A program made the translations under genes and the position numbers. A model generated the notes under the pieces. The model was given only the letters and a program-made list of their open reading frames with translations. It made no database searches and had not been told where the DNA came from. 55,009 nucleotides of DNA from DASUFP01 sp036274495 (GTDB lineage Bacteria; Bacteroidota; Bacteroidia; AKYH767-A; OLB10): the NCBI GenBank assembly GCA_036274495.1, contig DASUFP010000118.1, positions 1 through 55,009 of the forward strand. Reading direction: 5' to 3'. Of the stretch, positions 9,101 through 17,580 are shown piece after piece; positions within the stretch are counted from its first letter, which is position 1; each line of letters starts with the position of its first letter.

Positions 9101-9728
9101 CATAAGGATCCATCAATACCGACAACCATTCCTTATCCAGATCATCGGCAACTTCACCGGCAACAACAGTAAGTACCAGCAACACCAGTGAGCTGATAAA
9201 CGAGGTCATCGAATTGCGCGATAAGGCGGCAACCAGAAATACTACCGAACCGGTGAAGAGTGTATTGGGTAGTCCGATAAAAAAGATGCCATGTAAATGG
9301 GCATCAAGAATGAACGGACCTATGCGTTCGGCATCTACCCAGGGCATGGCACATCCAATAATAATTCCGAGCGAAATTCCCAGTAAAGGGATAAGAGATG
9401 CAACAACAGCACCCAGAAATCGGCCTACCAGATACTGCATGCGGGCCACCGGCGATGAAAAAATAATCTGGTGTGTGTTATAACTGAAATCACGAAGTGT
9501 GGATGCACTCACAAAAGCAGTGGTCATTAACAGTGTTATGATAGACATGACACTGTAATAATTCTGAATTACAAAAGGGGCATTTTTGAAGACATTGCCA
9601 AATGACCCACCTACCTGAATACTGTCACTTGAAGTAGCACCGAAAATGAGAAGCGTATTAATGGCCAGAAACACCCATGTCATGGGTTGACGGAGCCAGT
9701 GGCGGATTTCGAAAATAAAATACCTCAT
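6165..9728 (-). CDS. ABC-2 type permease fused to M1-family zinc aminopeptidase
   Basis: A 1187-residue two-part membrane protein. The N-terminal half (about residues 1-590) holds two blocks of around six hydrophobic helices each, the pattern of an ABC-2 exporter permease duplicated in one chain. The C-terminal half is a gluzincin peptidase: HEMAH gives zinc ligands His929 and His933 and catalytic Glu930, and SESFAQY supplies the third ligand, Glu953, 20 residues on. The conserved stretch AHQVIGANMQGATVLSESFAQYSALMVMEK is what I know from Bacteroidota ABC permease/M1 fusions. The peptidase domain should lie on the periplasmic side. The ATP-binding partner gene ends 13 bases upstream. Substrate unknown; a peptide exporter that also trims its cargo is an inference. 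Confidence 0.88.
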   Translation of the reverse strand: MRYFIFEIRHWLRQPMTWVFLAINTLLIFGATSSDSIQVGGSFGNVFKNAPFVIQNYYSVMSIITLLMTTAFVSASTLRDFSYNTHQIIFSSPVARMQYLVGRFLGAVVASLIPLLGISLGIIIGCAMPWVDAERIGPFILDAHLHGIFFIGLPNTLFTGSVVFLVAALSRNSMTSFISSLVLLVLTVVAGEVADDLDKEWLSVLMDPYGASTYSILTKYWTVSDKNTLVLPLSGLYLMNRIIWMGIGLCITWITASRFSFSERIIKSKRKSAEIPLEEKPVQPLPLIVPEFGKKSLRKLFAGETIRELKDILKSPAFIVIMLAGLLNFVPGLFLRKGAYGLTSHPVTWWMINSIQGSFYSFLVAIITIYSGQLVWKERDNRMDEIYDATPHPTWVTFLSKFSAVGLLIFFVQLMLILFCVTAQLSKGFTDIRLGVYFTHLILIDFSGLLLLVLLSMWLHTVINNKYIAFFAFVAFLLLNSFIWGVMDIESNMVSYGGRPEFTYSDMNGFGPFLRGIFWFRVYWYLFAILLGIFTLLLWTRGREFNFKSKKAAIKSRFTPALKRWTLVIAGLWIVCGGFVFYNTKILNKIETSDAREKRQADYEKTYKKYEGIPQPRITDVKYKIDLFPEGRKLNVHSELWMKNKSDIAIDSVHFTLPEGFEVKINLRDSKLVLNDKRLNYRIYKLAHPMLPGDSLKFEFSADFIAKGFENEVAYTSVVDNGSFFNNLDFSPMIGYQQGAELSGRDERKDQKLPPAERMPKLERNCTSSCMNNYLTNHADWVNVETLFSTDSSQVAVAPGSLIKKWNENGRSYYHFKLEQKSLYFYSFISARYQVLREKHNGIDVEVYYDKKHRYNVDKMARSMKRSLDYYTAHFGPYYHKQVRIIEFPRYASFAQAFPGTMPYSEAIGFIAKIESKEDIDMVFYVVAHEMAHQYWAHQVIGANMQGATVLSESFAQYSALMVMEKEYGKDKMKKFMEYEMDNYLNRRGSEELKEMPLMLVENQGYIHYRKASLVLYYLREMIGEDHMNAALKSLIDEYAYKEPPYPTVYAAIDAIRAQTPDSLQYLIKDLFETITVFNNRAVSATVEKLGNERYNVTLNYECNKYRADSLGKQTAIPVSDWIEVGVYAKPEGDAEIGKKLYLGLHHITASKGKITVMVPALPYQAGIDPRNLLVDLVGDDNLVKIE

Positions 9729-9741
9729 CGTTCAGTGTTTA

Positions 9742-10614
9742 TCAGGCTAATCCGCCAATACGGGTAAAAAACACATCTTCCAGATCAGCGCCGGTTGCTT
9801 TGAAGCTGTTTCCGGGATCATCGTGATTGAAAATATGAATAAGCGGATTTCCTGCAACCAGTTTGCTGCTTATTACATTGTAACGCGATTTAAAATCTTC
9901 CATTTCTGTTTTCTCAATAGACCGTTCCCAGATTTTTCCTTTAAGTGAATCAATCGCTGCATCAGGCGCACCTGAAAAAAGCACCTTTCCTTTGTCAATA
10001 ATAGCCATCTGCCGGCAGAGCTCTTTCACATCCTGCACTATATGGGTAGACAAAATAACAATGACCTGTTCTCCTATTTCAGAAAGCAGGTTATAAAACC
10101 TGTTCCGTTCACCCGGATCCAAACCGGCGGTGGGCTCATCCACAATGATGAGCCTGGGATTACCAATCAGCGACTGTGCTATACCAAACCGTTGTTTCAT
10201 ACCTCCTGAGAATCCGCTGATATTTTTCTTCCGGAACTGATACAGGTTAACACGCTCAAGCAATACCTCTACAAGCGACTTTCGTTCACTCTTATTGGTG
10301 ATTCCCTTTAAAACGGCTATATAATCAAGCATGGCCTGTGCCGACATGCGGGGATAAACACCAAATTCCTGTGGCAGATACCCGAGTGTTCTCCTCACCT
10401 CTACTTTGTTGTTCAATACATCCAGGTCACCTAAAAAAGCAGTGCCGCTGTCAGCTTCCTGAAGCGTGGCAAGTGTACGCATCAGCGTGGACTTTCCGGC
10501 ACCATTGGGTCCCAGCAGTCCGAACATGCCGGTAGGTATGGTTAAACTTACATGATCGAGCGCCTTAACGCCTCCCGGGTAAGTTTTGCAAAGATCCTGA
10601 ATAATAAGCTCCAT
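9742..10614 (-). CDS. ABC transporter ATP-binding protein
   Basis: A 290-residue ABC ATPase that should power the permease/peptidase encoded 13 bases downstream in the same operon. Walker A is GPNGAGKS (residues 35-42), the ABC signature is SGGMK (136-140), and Walker B with its catalytic Glu is LIIVDE (155-160), followed by PTAGLD. The H-loop His lies in LSTHIV. The roughly 70-residue C-terminal extension after the ATPase core is typical of ABC-2 exporter subunits. Cytoplasmic, peripheral to the membrane. A candidate promoter lies far upstream: TATTTTTG at 10754-10761 on the minus strand, with a TTG 23 bases before it, giving a leader of about 135 bases. Confidence 0.93.
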   Translation of the reverse strand: MELIIQDLCKTYPGGVKALDHVSLTIPTGMFGLLGPNGAGKSTLMRTLATLQEADSGTAFLGDLDVLNNKVEVRRTLGYLPQEFGVYPRMSAQAMLDYIAVLKGITNKSERKSLVEVLLERVNLYQFRKKNISGFSGGMKQRFGIAQSLIGNPRLIIVDEPTAGLDPGERNRFYNLLSEIGEQVIVILSTHIVQDVKELCRQMAIIDKGKVLFSGAPDAAIDSLKGKIWERSIEKTEMEDFKSRYNVISSKLVAGNPLIHIFNHDDPGNSFKATGADLEDVFFTRIGGLA

Positions 10615-10841
10615 AAATGCGATATAATTAATGGTTTACACGTTCTTGAAGAGACTGTTAAATAAATAAAATAAGCTGATATTACCAATTATTAAAGCAA
10701 AGCCATCCGGCAATTAACAGCGTTACTCAGAAAATATAATTTTTCAATTTGTACAAAAATATACTTAACCTGTTTTATTGTACACAATCAAATTGCAAAC
10801 AACATCTTTATGTGCGATTGCATACAGGTCAAAATTTATGT

Positions 10842-11645
10842 TCAGACAGTAACTACAGCTACCTCTTTTCGTTTCGATTCGCACTGATTACTCTTAAAAC
10901 AGTTTCTGAAAAGGCGGAGATTACGTTTTAGTTTAATCTTTTTAATAAAATTCCACTCTCTGGTGTAATAGGTGGTGCCTTCGGCAATTTGTTTTTGCGG
11001 CACCGACTGCCTGTTTCCTTTGGCAATATGCTGAACAGCATGTAACACCAGCGAGTGCGCATGCTCCATAACGTTTACATGAATTGCATTCAGCGATTCA
11101 TGGCCTGTAAACGGGGTGAATGCTGTTGTAAAAATATTTCCCGAGTCGATGCCTTCGTCGATCCACATAACAGTATTTCCAATCAGGTAGGGCCGGCCTT
11201 CGGCAATACACCAGTTGGTACAATTGGGGCCTCCTTTCACATAAGGAGAGAGCCCTGTATGCAGGTTAAGTATTCCAATTGATACCGGCAACGACAACAT
11301 CCGTTTGCGAACCAAACCGGTACCCGAAACAATAATCAGATCGGGCTGCAGATTTGTCGTAAAGGTGTACGCCGTATCACTGTTGATGGAAGAAACATCC
11401 ACAACAGGAACTTCAGGAAAAGCAGGATATTGCCGGGCATAAAATTGTTTCATGTTCCGCCATGCGTTACCGATTGAGGGAAGTACAATCCGTTCCAATA
11501 TTTTTCCTGCAACGGCAAAAGCAGAAGGAGCCGGAGGAGCGGGACGGGTTTCGGAAACAATGCCCGACAATCCTATTGATTTGTTCAGCTTATGCGCAAG
11601 TGCGTATTGATTCGGTTCATTACCACACCAGAATACTACTCTCAT
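10842..11645 (-). CDS. Formyltransferase family protein (Fmt/GART-like)
   Basis: A 267-residue enzyme with the formyltransferase fold, which moves a formyl group from 10-formyl-tetrahydrofolate to an amine. The catalytic triad is readable: Asn127 and His129 in LNLHTG, the SPYVKGG loop, and Asp167 in IDEGIDSGNI. It lacks the C-terminal domain of tRNA-formylating Fmt, and its N-terminus is unlike Fmt, so an amino-sugar or similar small-molecule substrate is more likely. Its ATG overlaps the stop of the upstream polysaccharide deacetylase gene by four bases (ATGA), showing translational coupling. The pair recalls amino-sugar or lipid A modification modules. The C-terminal 40 residues are strongly basic and of unclear purpose. 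Confidence 0.78.
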   Translation of the reverse strand: MRVVFWCGNEPNQYALAHKLNKSIGLSGIVSETRPAPPAPSAFAVAGKILERIVLPSIGNAWRNMKQFYARQYPAFPEVPVVDVSSINSDTAYTFTTNLQPDLIIVSGTGLVRKRMLSLPVSIGILNLHTGLSPYVKGGPNCTNWCIAEGRPYLIGNTVMWIDEGIDSGNIFTTAFTPFTGHESLNAIHVNVMEHAHSLVLHAVQHIAKGNRQSVPQKQIAEGTTYYTREWNFIKKIKLKRNLRLFRNCFKSNQCESKRKEVAVVTV

Positions 11646-12562
11646 TTGTATCCTATCAGCTGTTTAATTTCTTCCAATCTGTTCGAAATTCGCATTTTGG
11701 TTTTCCACCACGGTTCATTGTACAATTCGATCCGGGGGATTTCGAAAATATCATCTTCATGCGGATTGTAAACTGTTTGTTTTACTGCCAATCCGATTTT
11801 ATAACCCGCTTCACGGCTTAATCGCTTGGTGTTTTCATTATAACTGCCAACGGGATAGGAGATGGTCCCGGGCAAATAACCCAGTTGTTTATTGATTACC
11901 TGCCGGGATGTTTCAAGTTCATACTTTACCTCTGCCTCATCACCCATTGTTCCAAGCATACAATGAGAGACTGTATGTGAGCCGATATAATGTCCCGCAT
12001 TTCGAAGTTGTCGTAAATCGTCCCAGTTCATCATCAGCTCCGGCAACACAACATCGGTGTAAATTGATTGTATTTTTTCGAGCACCGCATTTCGTTGTTC
12101 ATGCGCAATGGTTTTCAAATAGGGCTTTAGTTTCTTTGCATATTCAAGTCGCGCCTTTTTATCATCAAGATGCGTTATCCTTAACGATGCCGGCAAAAAG
12201 TTAAAATTTAGATCCGTTTCTTTTCTGTTTGTGTACTGAAACACATATTCGAGCATATGGGTCCACGTTGGCTTGTTGTGGTCAATACAATCTGTTACAA
12301 CATAAAATGAAGCAGGACAATGATAGCGATCGAGAATGGGTGCCGCGAATTCAATGTTGTCTTTATACCCATCATCAAAACAAATGGTGGCCACTTCATC
12401 ATTCAAAAATAACCGGGGATCGGATGTATAGTCTTCCAGCAAAATCACTTTGTATTTGTCGCTGATATACCGGATACACCTGTCAAAATGAGCTACCTCC
12501 ATGGGATCCCATAAAAGGTCTCTTTCAGGGTTGACCCGATGAAATAAAAAATTCCTTACCAT
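11642..12562 (-). CDS. Polysaccharide deacetylase (NodB homology domain)
   Basis: A 306-residue carbohydrate esterase family 4 type protein that removes N-acetyl or related groups from sugars. The NodB motifs are visible: FDDGY with catalytic and metal Asp63/Asp64, the metal-binding SHTVSH (His196, His200), and SYPVGSYN. An insertion of about 80 residues between the first two motifs is longer than in simple NodB proteins. There is no signal peptide, so it probably acts in the cytoplasm, or at the membrane, on a lipid-linked sugar. An in-frame TAA immediately before the ATG fixes the start. It is coupled by a four-base ATGA overlap to the formyltransferase gene downstream. Confidence 0.85.
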   Translation of the reverse strand: MVRNFLFHRVNPERDLLWDPMEVAHFDRCIRYISDKYKVILLEDYTSDPRLFLNDEVATICFDDGYKDNIEFAAPILDRYHCPASFYVVTDCIDHNKPTWTHMLEYVFQYTNRKETDLNFNFLPASLRITHLDDKKARLEYAKKLKPYLKTIAHEQRNAVLEKIQSIYTDVVLPELMMNWDDLRQLRNAGHYIGSHTVSHCMLGTMGDEAEVKYELETSRQVINKQLGYLPGTISYPVGSYNENTKRLSREAGYKIGLAVKQTVYNPHEDDIFEIPRIELYNEPWWKTKMRISNRLEEIKQLIGYK

Positions 12563-12940
12563 TTAGTTGACAGTCAATGTTTTTTAGGAGTGCTTTCCGG
12601 AGTCTGGATGGTTTTGCCTGCCGGCGTTAATGTACTACCCTTTCCGGCCGTTGCTTTCAAAAATACAAAGATGGTGAGGTTATCGGAAGATAGAAAGCAC
12701 CAAAACAGTTGCCCGTGAGCAAAATTGTAAGAAAATGGTGCTGTAAGAAAAGGGAAGGAAAAGAGCGGTTTCCGCTACCATGTAAAATTTATTGCGATTA
12801 TATACTATTGTTTTTCAATTATTTAAGTTCAAATATACCTAAGGCTTACCGTATTTACCCTACAGTATTGAATGTAAGGTTCTGATAAAAAATGGTGGTT
12901 CAAAACTCTCTGCTATCCGTAAACCCACCAATTTAACAAC
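12563..12940. other. 378-base divergent intergenic region
   Basis: It lies between the minus-strand deacetylase gene and the plus-strand beta-rich protein gene, and should hold promoters for both. For the minus strand, TATTTTTG at 12658-12665 matches the -7 element, and TTC, one mismatch from TTG, lies exactly 20 bases upstream at 12686-12688. No equally good plus-strand site is visible. A short 5-bp hairpin (AGCGG/CCGCT) occurs near 12763. No coding frame is supported. Confidence 0.5.
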
Positions 12941-14890
12941 ATGAGAATCAAACAAAAGCGCAAGCAAAGCCAATCGCAACGGTTGGCCGTAAAAACTGTT
13001 CTGGTAGCAGGAGCAGCAGCGTGCATTGTTTTGATTGGTATTGGTTCCGTAGTCTGGCAAACGTTTCGCGATGAACCATCGCAGGCCGGACTCCCCATGG
13101 TAATTTCAAAGGTTGGTTTGATTCGTACCGATCACATACTTTACAACGGTTCGCAGCAACAACCTGTATTGGGAGTAAAAATTGAAACCAGGGGCGATGG
13201 AAATCAGCCGCTGCTCAAGCGGATCATTTTTTCATTATCAGGCACATCCTCTCCCTCGTCCGCGCTACTTTCCAATGCACGGCTGTTTGTAACTTCCGAT
13301 GGTGTTTACAGCCCCGGTCGTCAAATAGGAAAAACCATTTCAACATTAACCGGCAACCAACTTTCCATTGAACTGGACCATAAACTTGAATCAGGCGACA
13401 ATTATGTGTGGCTGACATTCGATATCAACAACAAAACAGGAAAATCGGATGCACTGGTTTATGCCGACTGCCATCTGCTTAAAATAGAGAACCTGGATTA
13501 TGAACCAAGTCCCTCGTCAGACTCCCGCGGTATAAAAATTCAGCCATGTAAACCCTGGTATTCCACCGCTACGGGTGAACTGGCATCATTGTCGTCATGG
13601 AACAGCGAGCGTGACGGATCCGGCTCCGTTCCAAAATCATTTAAGGACGACGCTCAGGTCTTTTACATACAGGCAGGCAGTGTTATGTTAAACACGCTAA
13701 ATGCCTGTCTGCCAAATTTGGTGATTGAAAACAAAGGAACACTTCAATCCAATTCAGCTCTCAGCGCGCTCAATGTAACTATTGAATCGGGTGGTATCTG
13801 GAATCAATCAGGTGTTTTCACTGACCCTGCAAAACTTAAGAGCCTTTACGTTAAGAACGGAGGAAACTATCTTCAACTGAATCACGGTCCTTTTCCCGGT
13901 TTAAAGAAATCGTTTGAGCCGGCGAGCACCGTTTGGATGAGCAATTTTACATCTGTCGACAGCCTTCAAATACTTTGGGGTAACGTTGTTGCTGATTGCG
14001 GTAATGCGACCATTGAAGTGCCATCAAAAGTACTTTCAAATGTTAAAGGCAGTTTCGAGCTGCACAGCGGATCGCTGGTATTGCATGGAACCGACACTGT
14101 AAATATCGCGGGTGATTTAATCATTTCAGGAGGCAGATTAACCGTCGCCTCATCTTCGGGCTCGCCAACCATTAAAACCGGAAGAAACCTCATCCTGAAA
14201 GGAGGAACTCTCACTGATCAACGGATTTCAGGCAACAGCAGGAGTGATGTTTCTGTTTATGTTGCAAATGACGTAACAGTATCGGGAGGCGATATTTCGT
14301 TTGGAAGCAATTCTACCATTTATCCTGCCTGCAACACCATGCGTACCGGACACTGGCGTCAGGAGAGACCAGTTACCGCATCGGGTAATATTGTTTTACA
14401 AACCTCCTGTTCGTTAATTATTCAAGGAATAACTTTTGGTCCGGTTTCGGAGAACGCCGTATTTTCCATTATGTCAAATGCAAAAATTGATCTTGGGAAT
14501 GCGTTGATTACAGGTAACGGTTCGTTTCTGCTGAATGATAATTCCACCATTGCCATAGGTCATGCAGATGGGCTGTATTCAGAAAGCGCCAAGGGGAATA
14601 TCCGGACTGCCACAAGAACATACAGCGCGTTAGCCAATTACATTTACAACTCGCAAACACCGGTACAACATACAGGGACCTTTCAGACGACTACTCAACC
14701 GGAATTAGTGAAGAATTTACGTTTGCTGAAACCAAGGGCCGGTGACACCTTATTGCTCGAAAGAAATTTTGAAATTAAGGAGTCGTTCAGCACCATTACC
14801 GGAAATGTAAACTATAACGGTTTCAGAATAGATGTAGTTTCAGATAAAACTACGGCTCAGGCCGGAACCGGCGCCAATTCGGCCAGGTAA
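12941..14890 (+). CDS. Membrane-anchored protein with BNR-associated N-terminal domain and beta repeats
   Basis: A 649-residue protein. A very basic N-terminus (RIKQKRKQ) precedes one hydrophobic helix (about residues 18-40) that looks like an uncleaved anchor. Residues about 60-185 match my memory of the N-terminal domain associated with BNR neuraminidases (VLGVKIETRGDGNQPL, LESGDNYVWLTFDIN). The rest (about 215-630) is a repetitive beta-solenoid-like region rich in Asn/Gly/Ser/Thr (GGIWNQSG, GDLIISGGRLTV, GNLILKGGTLT types). No Asp-box, catalytic domain or T9SS tail is visible. It ends within a beta repeat, and the last 11 codons are antisense to the end of mqnA, suggesting a truncated or newly formed C-terminus. 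Role unknown; surface or envelope structure is a guess. Confidence 0.65.
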   Translation: MRIKQKRKQSQSQRLAVKTVLVAGAAACIVLIGIGSVVWQTFRDEPSQAGLPMVISKVGLIRTDHILYNGSQQQPVLGVKIETRGDGNQPLLKRIIFSLSGTSSPSSALLSNARLFVTSDGVYSPGRQIGKTISTLTGNQLSIELDHKLESGDNYVWLTFDINNKTGKSDALVYADCHLLKIENLDYEPSPSSDSRGIKIQPCKPWYSTATGELASLSSWNSERDGSGSVPKSFKDDAQVFYIQAGSVMLNTLNACLPNLVIENKGTLQSNSALSALNVTIESGGIWNQSGVFTDPAKLKSLYVKNGGNYLQLNHGPFPGLKKSFEPASTVWMSNFTSVDSLQILWGNVVADCGNATIEVPSKVLSNVKGSFELHSGSLVLHGTDTVNIAGDLIISGGRLTVASSSGSPTIKTGRNLILKGGTLTDQRISGNSRSDVSVYVANDVTVSGGDISFGSNSTIYPACNTMRTGHWRQERPVTASGNIVLQTSCSLIIQGITFGPVSENAVFSIMSNAKIDLGNALITGNGSFLLNDNSTIAIGHADGLYSESAKGNIRTATRTYSALANYIYNSQTPVQHTGTFQTTTQPELVKNLRLLKPRAGDTLLLERNFEIKESFSTITGNVNYNGFRIDVVSDKTTAQAGTGANSAR

Positions 14891-15615
14891 TCCAGAAACA
14901 ATTTCAACCCGACCTTTTTCTTCTCGTCGAAATTATAGCTGATCGAAGTTGTCAGGTATTCCCTTACGTGCTCAATGTTATCGTATTCATTTCCCAGTCC
15001 GGCAATCACCTTATCAATAGTATTGATGCCGGCAGAAAGAGCAGACTCAAATGACTCAATAAATTCAGGCGACAGTTCTCTGTTTGCTACCCAGCAGGCA
15101 AACACAAACGGAAGTCCGGTCATGTTTTTCCACTCGGCGCCTAAATCCACCATTACCTTGAATTGCGTCTGCAATCTCAGTGACCTGTCGCCTATCACCA
15201 CACCACCGGTGTTGCCGGATATAAGCTGTTCAAATCCTTCAGAAGTATTTTTCCATTCAGGATTAATTTTCCAATAATGCTTTGCCAGTAATTTAACCAG
15301 GGCCACTGAAGTTCTTGATTGATAATCGAGGAGAATGGTTTTCATTTCACGGGGAGGGACATCTCCAAGGAGTGTAACGGATCTTACAGGACCATCGGCT
15401 CCGATACAAAAACCGCTGATAATTTTCGCATGCGGAATCAACGGAATTGATGCAACCGGTACCAATCCGATATCCGCCTCACCACTGATGAGTTTAGCAG
15501 CGCATACCGAAGGGATATCCAGCGACAAGGTTACCGGTTCCGGGAAATCACCCTTTCGTATTCCATATATAAATGGCGCCGAGTTCAGGTAGTTTACAGA
15601 CGAAATCCTGATCAT
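14857..15615 (-). CDS. mqnA: Chorismate dehydratase MqnA (futalosine pathway)
   Basis: MqnA dehydrates chorismate to 3-[(1-carboxyvinyl)oxy]benzoate, the first step of the futalosine route to menaquinone. The 252-residue protein has the family start ISSVNYLNSAPFIYGI, the GEADIGLVPVA segment, the LLDYQSRTS motif and TGLPFVFACWV. The fold resembles periplasmic binding proteins, but there is no signal peptide, so it is cytoplasmic. Its ATG overlaps the holA stop by four bases (ATGA), so the two are translationally coupled. Its last 34 bases overlap the convergent upstream neighbour on the plus strand. Menaquinone from this route would serve the succinate dehydrogenase encoded in this window. Confidence 0.93.
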   Translation of the reverse strand: MIRISSVNYLNSAPFIYGIRKGDFPEPVTLSLDIPSVCAAKLISGEADIGLVPVASIPLIPHAKIISGFCIGADGPVRSVTLLGDVPPREMKTILLDYQSRTSVALVKLLAKHYWKINPEWKNTSEGFEQLISGNTGGVVIGDRSLRLQTQFKVMVDLGAEWKNMTGLPFVFACWVANRELSPEFIESFESALSAGINTIDKVIAGLGNEYDNIEHVREYLTTSISYNFDEKKKVGLKLFLDYLAELAPVPA

Positions 15616-16745
15616 GTTAATTGCGGTGTTTTAATTTCCACTTCAGGATGCATCAATTTATATACGATTTCGCGTAACAGTTGCCCTGCTTCCGTGCCAT
15701 CGTTATTTACTCCCTTCGACCGCAAATCATATTCATGTAAAATGCTAATAGCGCGAATGGCCGCATCAATCGAAAAGGTACGTGCTGCAGCGTGATAATC
15801 CTTTAAGAAAAACGGATTAACTCCCAGTTCATCAGAAAGCTTTACGCCCGGCTTGTTACGCAATGTATGATAAAGGATAATTTTGTTGAAAAATAAATAG
15901 AGCGTAGAAATTGTAACGATAAGCGGGTTGCTTTTTTGATTTGCCGCAAAATAATTAACAATGCGGTGCACTTTCAGGCTGTCTCTTGCCGCAAGTGCAT
16001 TTTGTAACTCAAACGGATTGTATTCTTTGCTGATTCCAATAAATTTTTCGACATCAGCAGCTGTAATCTCTTTGTCATCAGGTAAATTGATTACAAGCTT
16101 GTCAATCTCATTGGTGATTCGCGTCAGGTCAGAACCAATAAAATCAGCAATCAATCGTGCAGCATCGGCCTCTATTTTGCGTTTTTTTGATTTACAATAA
16201 TTAGTAAGCCACGCCTCCAGCTTATCATCATACACTTTAACCGATTCATAAAACACCGCATATTTTTCAATAAGCTTAGCGGCTTTGGTTCGTTTGTCGA
16301 GGGGCTTATATTTATAACACAACACCAGCACAGTGGAACGCACGGGATTTTCAAGGTACCTGAAAAAAGGTTCTGTTGTGTCATCCTTTTTTTTGGCGGA
16401 TTTTTTTTCCGCAACCACAGCAACCTCGTTTTGATCCTCAGAATCGCCCGATCTCTTTTGAGGAAAGAGGTCTTTTATATCCTGCGCTTCCTTTATCAGC
16501 ACAACCTGATAATCAGCCATCATCGGGAACCGTTTGGCTGTTCCCAGTACCGTATTAATATCTACATCACGACCATACAACAACGTTTGATTAAATTCTT
16601 TCTCTGTCTCATCCAGCACATGACTCTCGATATAATCAGATATCTGGTCGATGTAATAATTCTCGGCACCATACAGAAAATAAACCGGGTGATATATTTT
16701 GTTGCGGAGCTCCCGCATAATTGCATCGAAAGTGGCGGCCGCCAT
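15612..16745 (-). CDS. holA: DNA polymerase III delta subunit
   Basis: The delta subunit opens the sliding clamp during loading and is part of the clamp loader. The 377-residue protein shows the HolA pattern: start FDAIMRELRNKIYHPVYFLYGAENYYIDQISDYIE, a RFPMMADYQVVLIKEAQD segment, and a C-terminal helical domain (FELQNALAARDSLKVHRIVNYF). A charged insert of about 30 residues (KRSGDSEDQNEVAVVAEKKSAKKKDD) sits in the first domain and looks like a flexible loop. It is slightly longer than E. coli HolA (343). It lies between amn (2 bases upstream) and mqnA (4-base overlap), forming an amn-holA-mqnA operon. Confidence 0.92.
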   Translation of the reverse strand: MAAATFDAIMRELRNKIYHPVYFLYGAENYYIDQISDYIESHVLDETEKEFNQTLLYGRDVDINTVLGTAKRFPMMADYQVVLIKEAQDIKDLFPQKRSGDSEDQNEVAVVAEKKSAKKKDDTTEPFFRYLENPVRSTVLVLCYKYKPLDKRTKAAKLIEKYAVFYESVKVYDDKLEAWLTNYCKSKKRKIEADAARLIADFIGSDLTRITNEIDKLVINLPDDKEITAADVEKFIGISKEYNPFELQNALAARDSLKVHRIVNYFAANQKSNPLIVTISTLYLFFNKIILYHTLRNKPGVKLSDELGVNPFFLKDYHAAARTFSIDAAIRAISILHEYDLRSKGVNNDGTEAGQLLREIVYKLMHPEVEIKTPQLT

Positions 16746-16747
16746 GC

Positions 16748-17518
16748 TTAAAATTTTAAGTGTTTAACGGTTAACCCGTTGTTTATTAACTCATTTAACG
16801 ATTCTATGCCGATTTTGAGGTGTTGTTCCACAAATAACTGGGTTACTTTCAGATCACTTGCAGCTGTCTTTACCCCCTCAGGAATCATGGGCTGATCGGA
16901 GACCAGCAACAAGGCCCCTGAAGGAATTTTATTGGCAAATCCGGCAGTGAAAATGGTAGCCGTTTCCATATCCACTCCCATGCACCGGGTTTTTTGCAGG
17001 TAACTTTTAAATTCCTTATCGTGTTCCCACACTCTCCGGTTGGTAGTATAAACTGTACCGGTCCAGTAGTCCTTTCCGTGATTTCGGATGGTAGTGCTCA
17101 CAGCTTTCTGAAGGCTGAATGCCGGCAGCGCCGGTACTTCGGGCGGGAGGTAATCATTTGAGGTTCCTTCGCCCCTTATGGCAGCAATCGGAAGAATGAG
17201 ATCGCCAAGTTTGTTTTTCTTCTTGAGTCCTCCGCACTTACCTAAAAACAGACATGCTTTGGGTTGAATAGCGGATATGAGATCCATGATGGTAGCCGCA
17301 TTGGCACTACCCATTCCAAAATTTATAATTGTTATTCCGTTGGCGGTTGCATTGGGCATTGGAGAATCGGATCCAACTATTTTAACCTTATTCCACTTCG
17401 CGAACAATTCTACATAGCGATTAAAATTGGTCAGCAGAATATATTTTCCAAAAGTGTTCAGCTCCTTGCCCGTGTAACGGGGTAACCAGTTGTTGACAAT
17501 CTCTTTTTTGTTTTCCAC
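16748..17518 (-). CDS. amn: AMP nucleosidase (Bacteroidota short type)
   Basis: This enzyme hydrolyses AMP to adenine and ribose 5-phosphate. The 256-residue protein belongs to the nucleoside phosphorylase superfamily: INFGMGSANAATIMDLI, the substrate-binding FLGKCGGLKKKNKLGD, VDMETATIF with the conserved Glu, and LLVSDQPMIPEGVK. It lacks the extra N-terminal domain of the enterobacterial enzyme, as is usual in Bacteroidota. The start is GTG at 17518, preceded by AAGGGGA, which resembles a Shine-Dalgarno sequence; no ATG lies near. It heads the amn-holA-mqnA operon and is divergent from the HsdR_N-like gene 62 bases away. Confidence 0.88.
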   Translation of the reverse strand: MENKKEIVNNWLPRYTGKELNTFGKYILLTNFNRYVELFAKWNKVKIVGSDSPMPNATANGITIINFGMGSANAATIMDLISAIQPKACLFLGKCGGLKKKNKLGDLILPIAAIRGEGTSNDYLPPEVPALPAFSLQKAVSTTIRNHGKDYWTGTVYTTNRRVWEHDKEFKSYLQKTRCMGVDMETATIFTAGFANKIPSGALLLVSDQPMIPEGVKTAASDLKVTQLFVEQHLKIGIESLNELINNGLTVKHLKF

Positions 17519-17580
17519 TCCCCTTAAAGTTATAACTCAATTAACGGCTGATGTTTATCTTAGCATCCGACTCCGGACCC

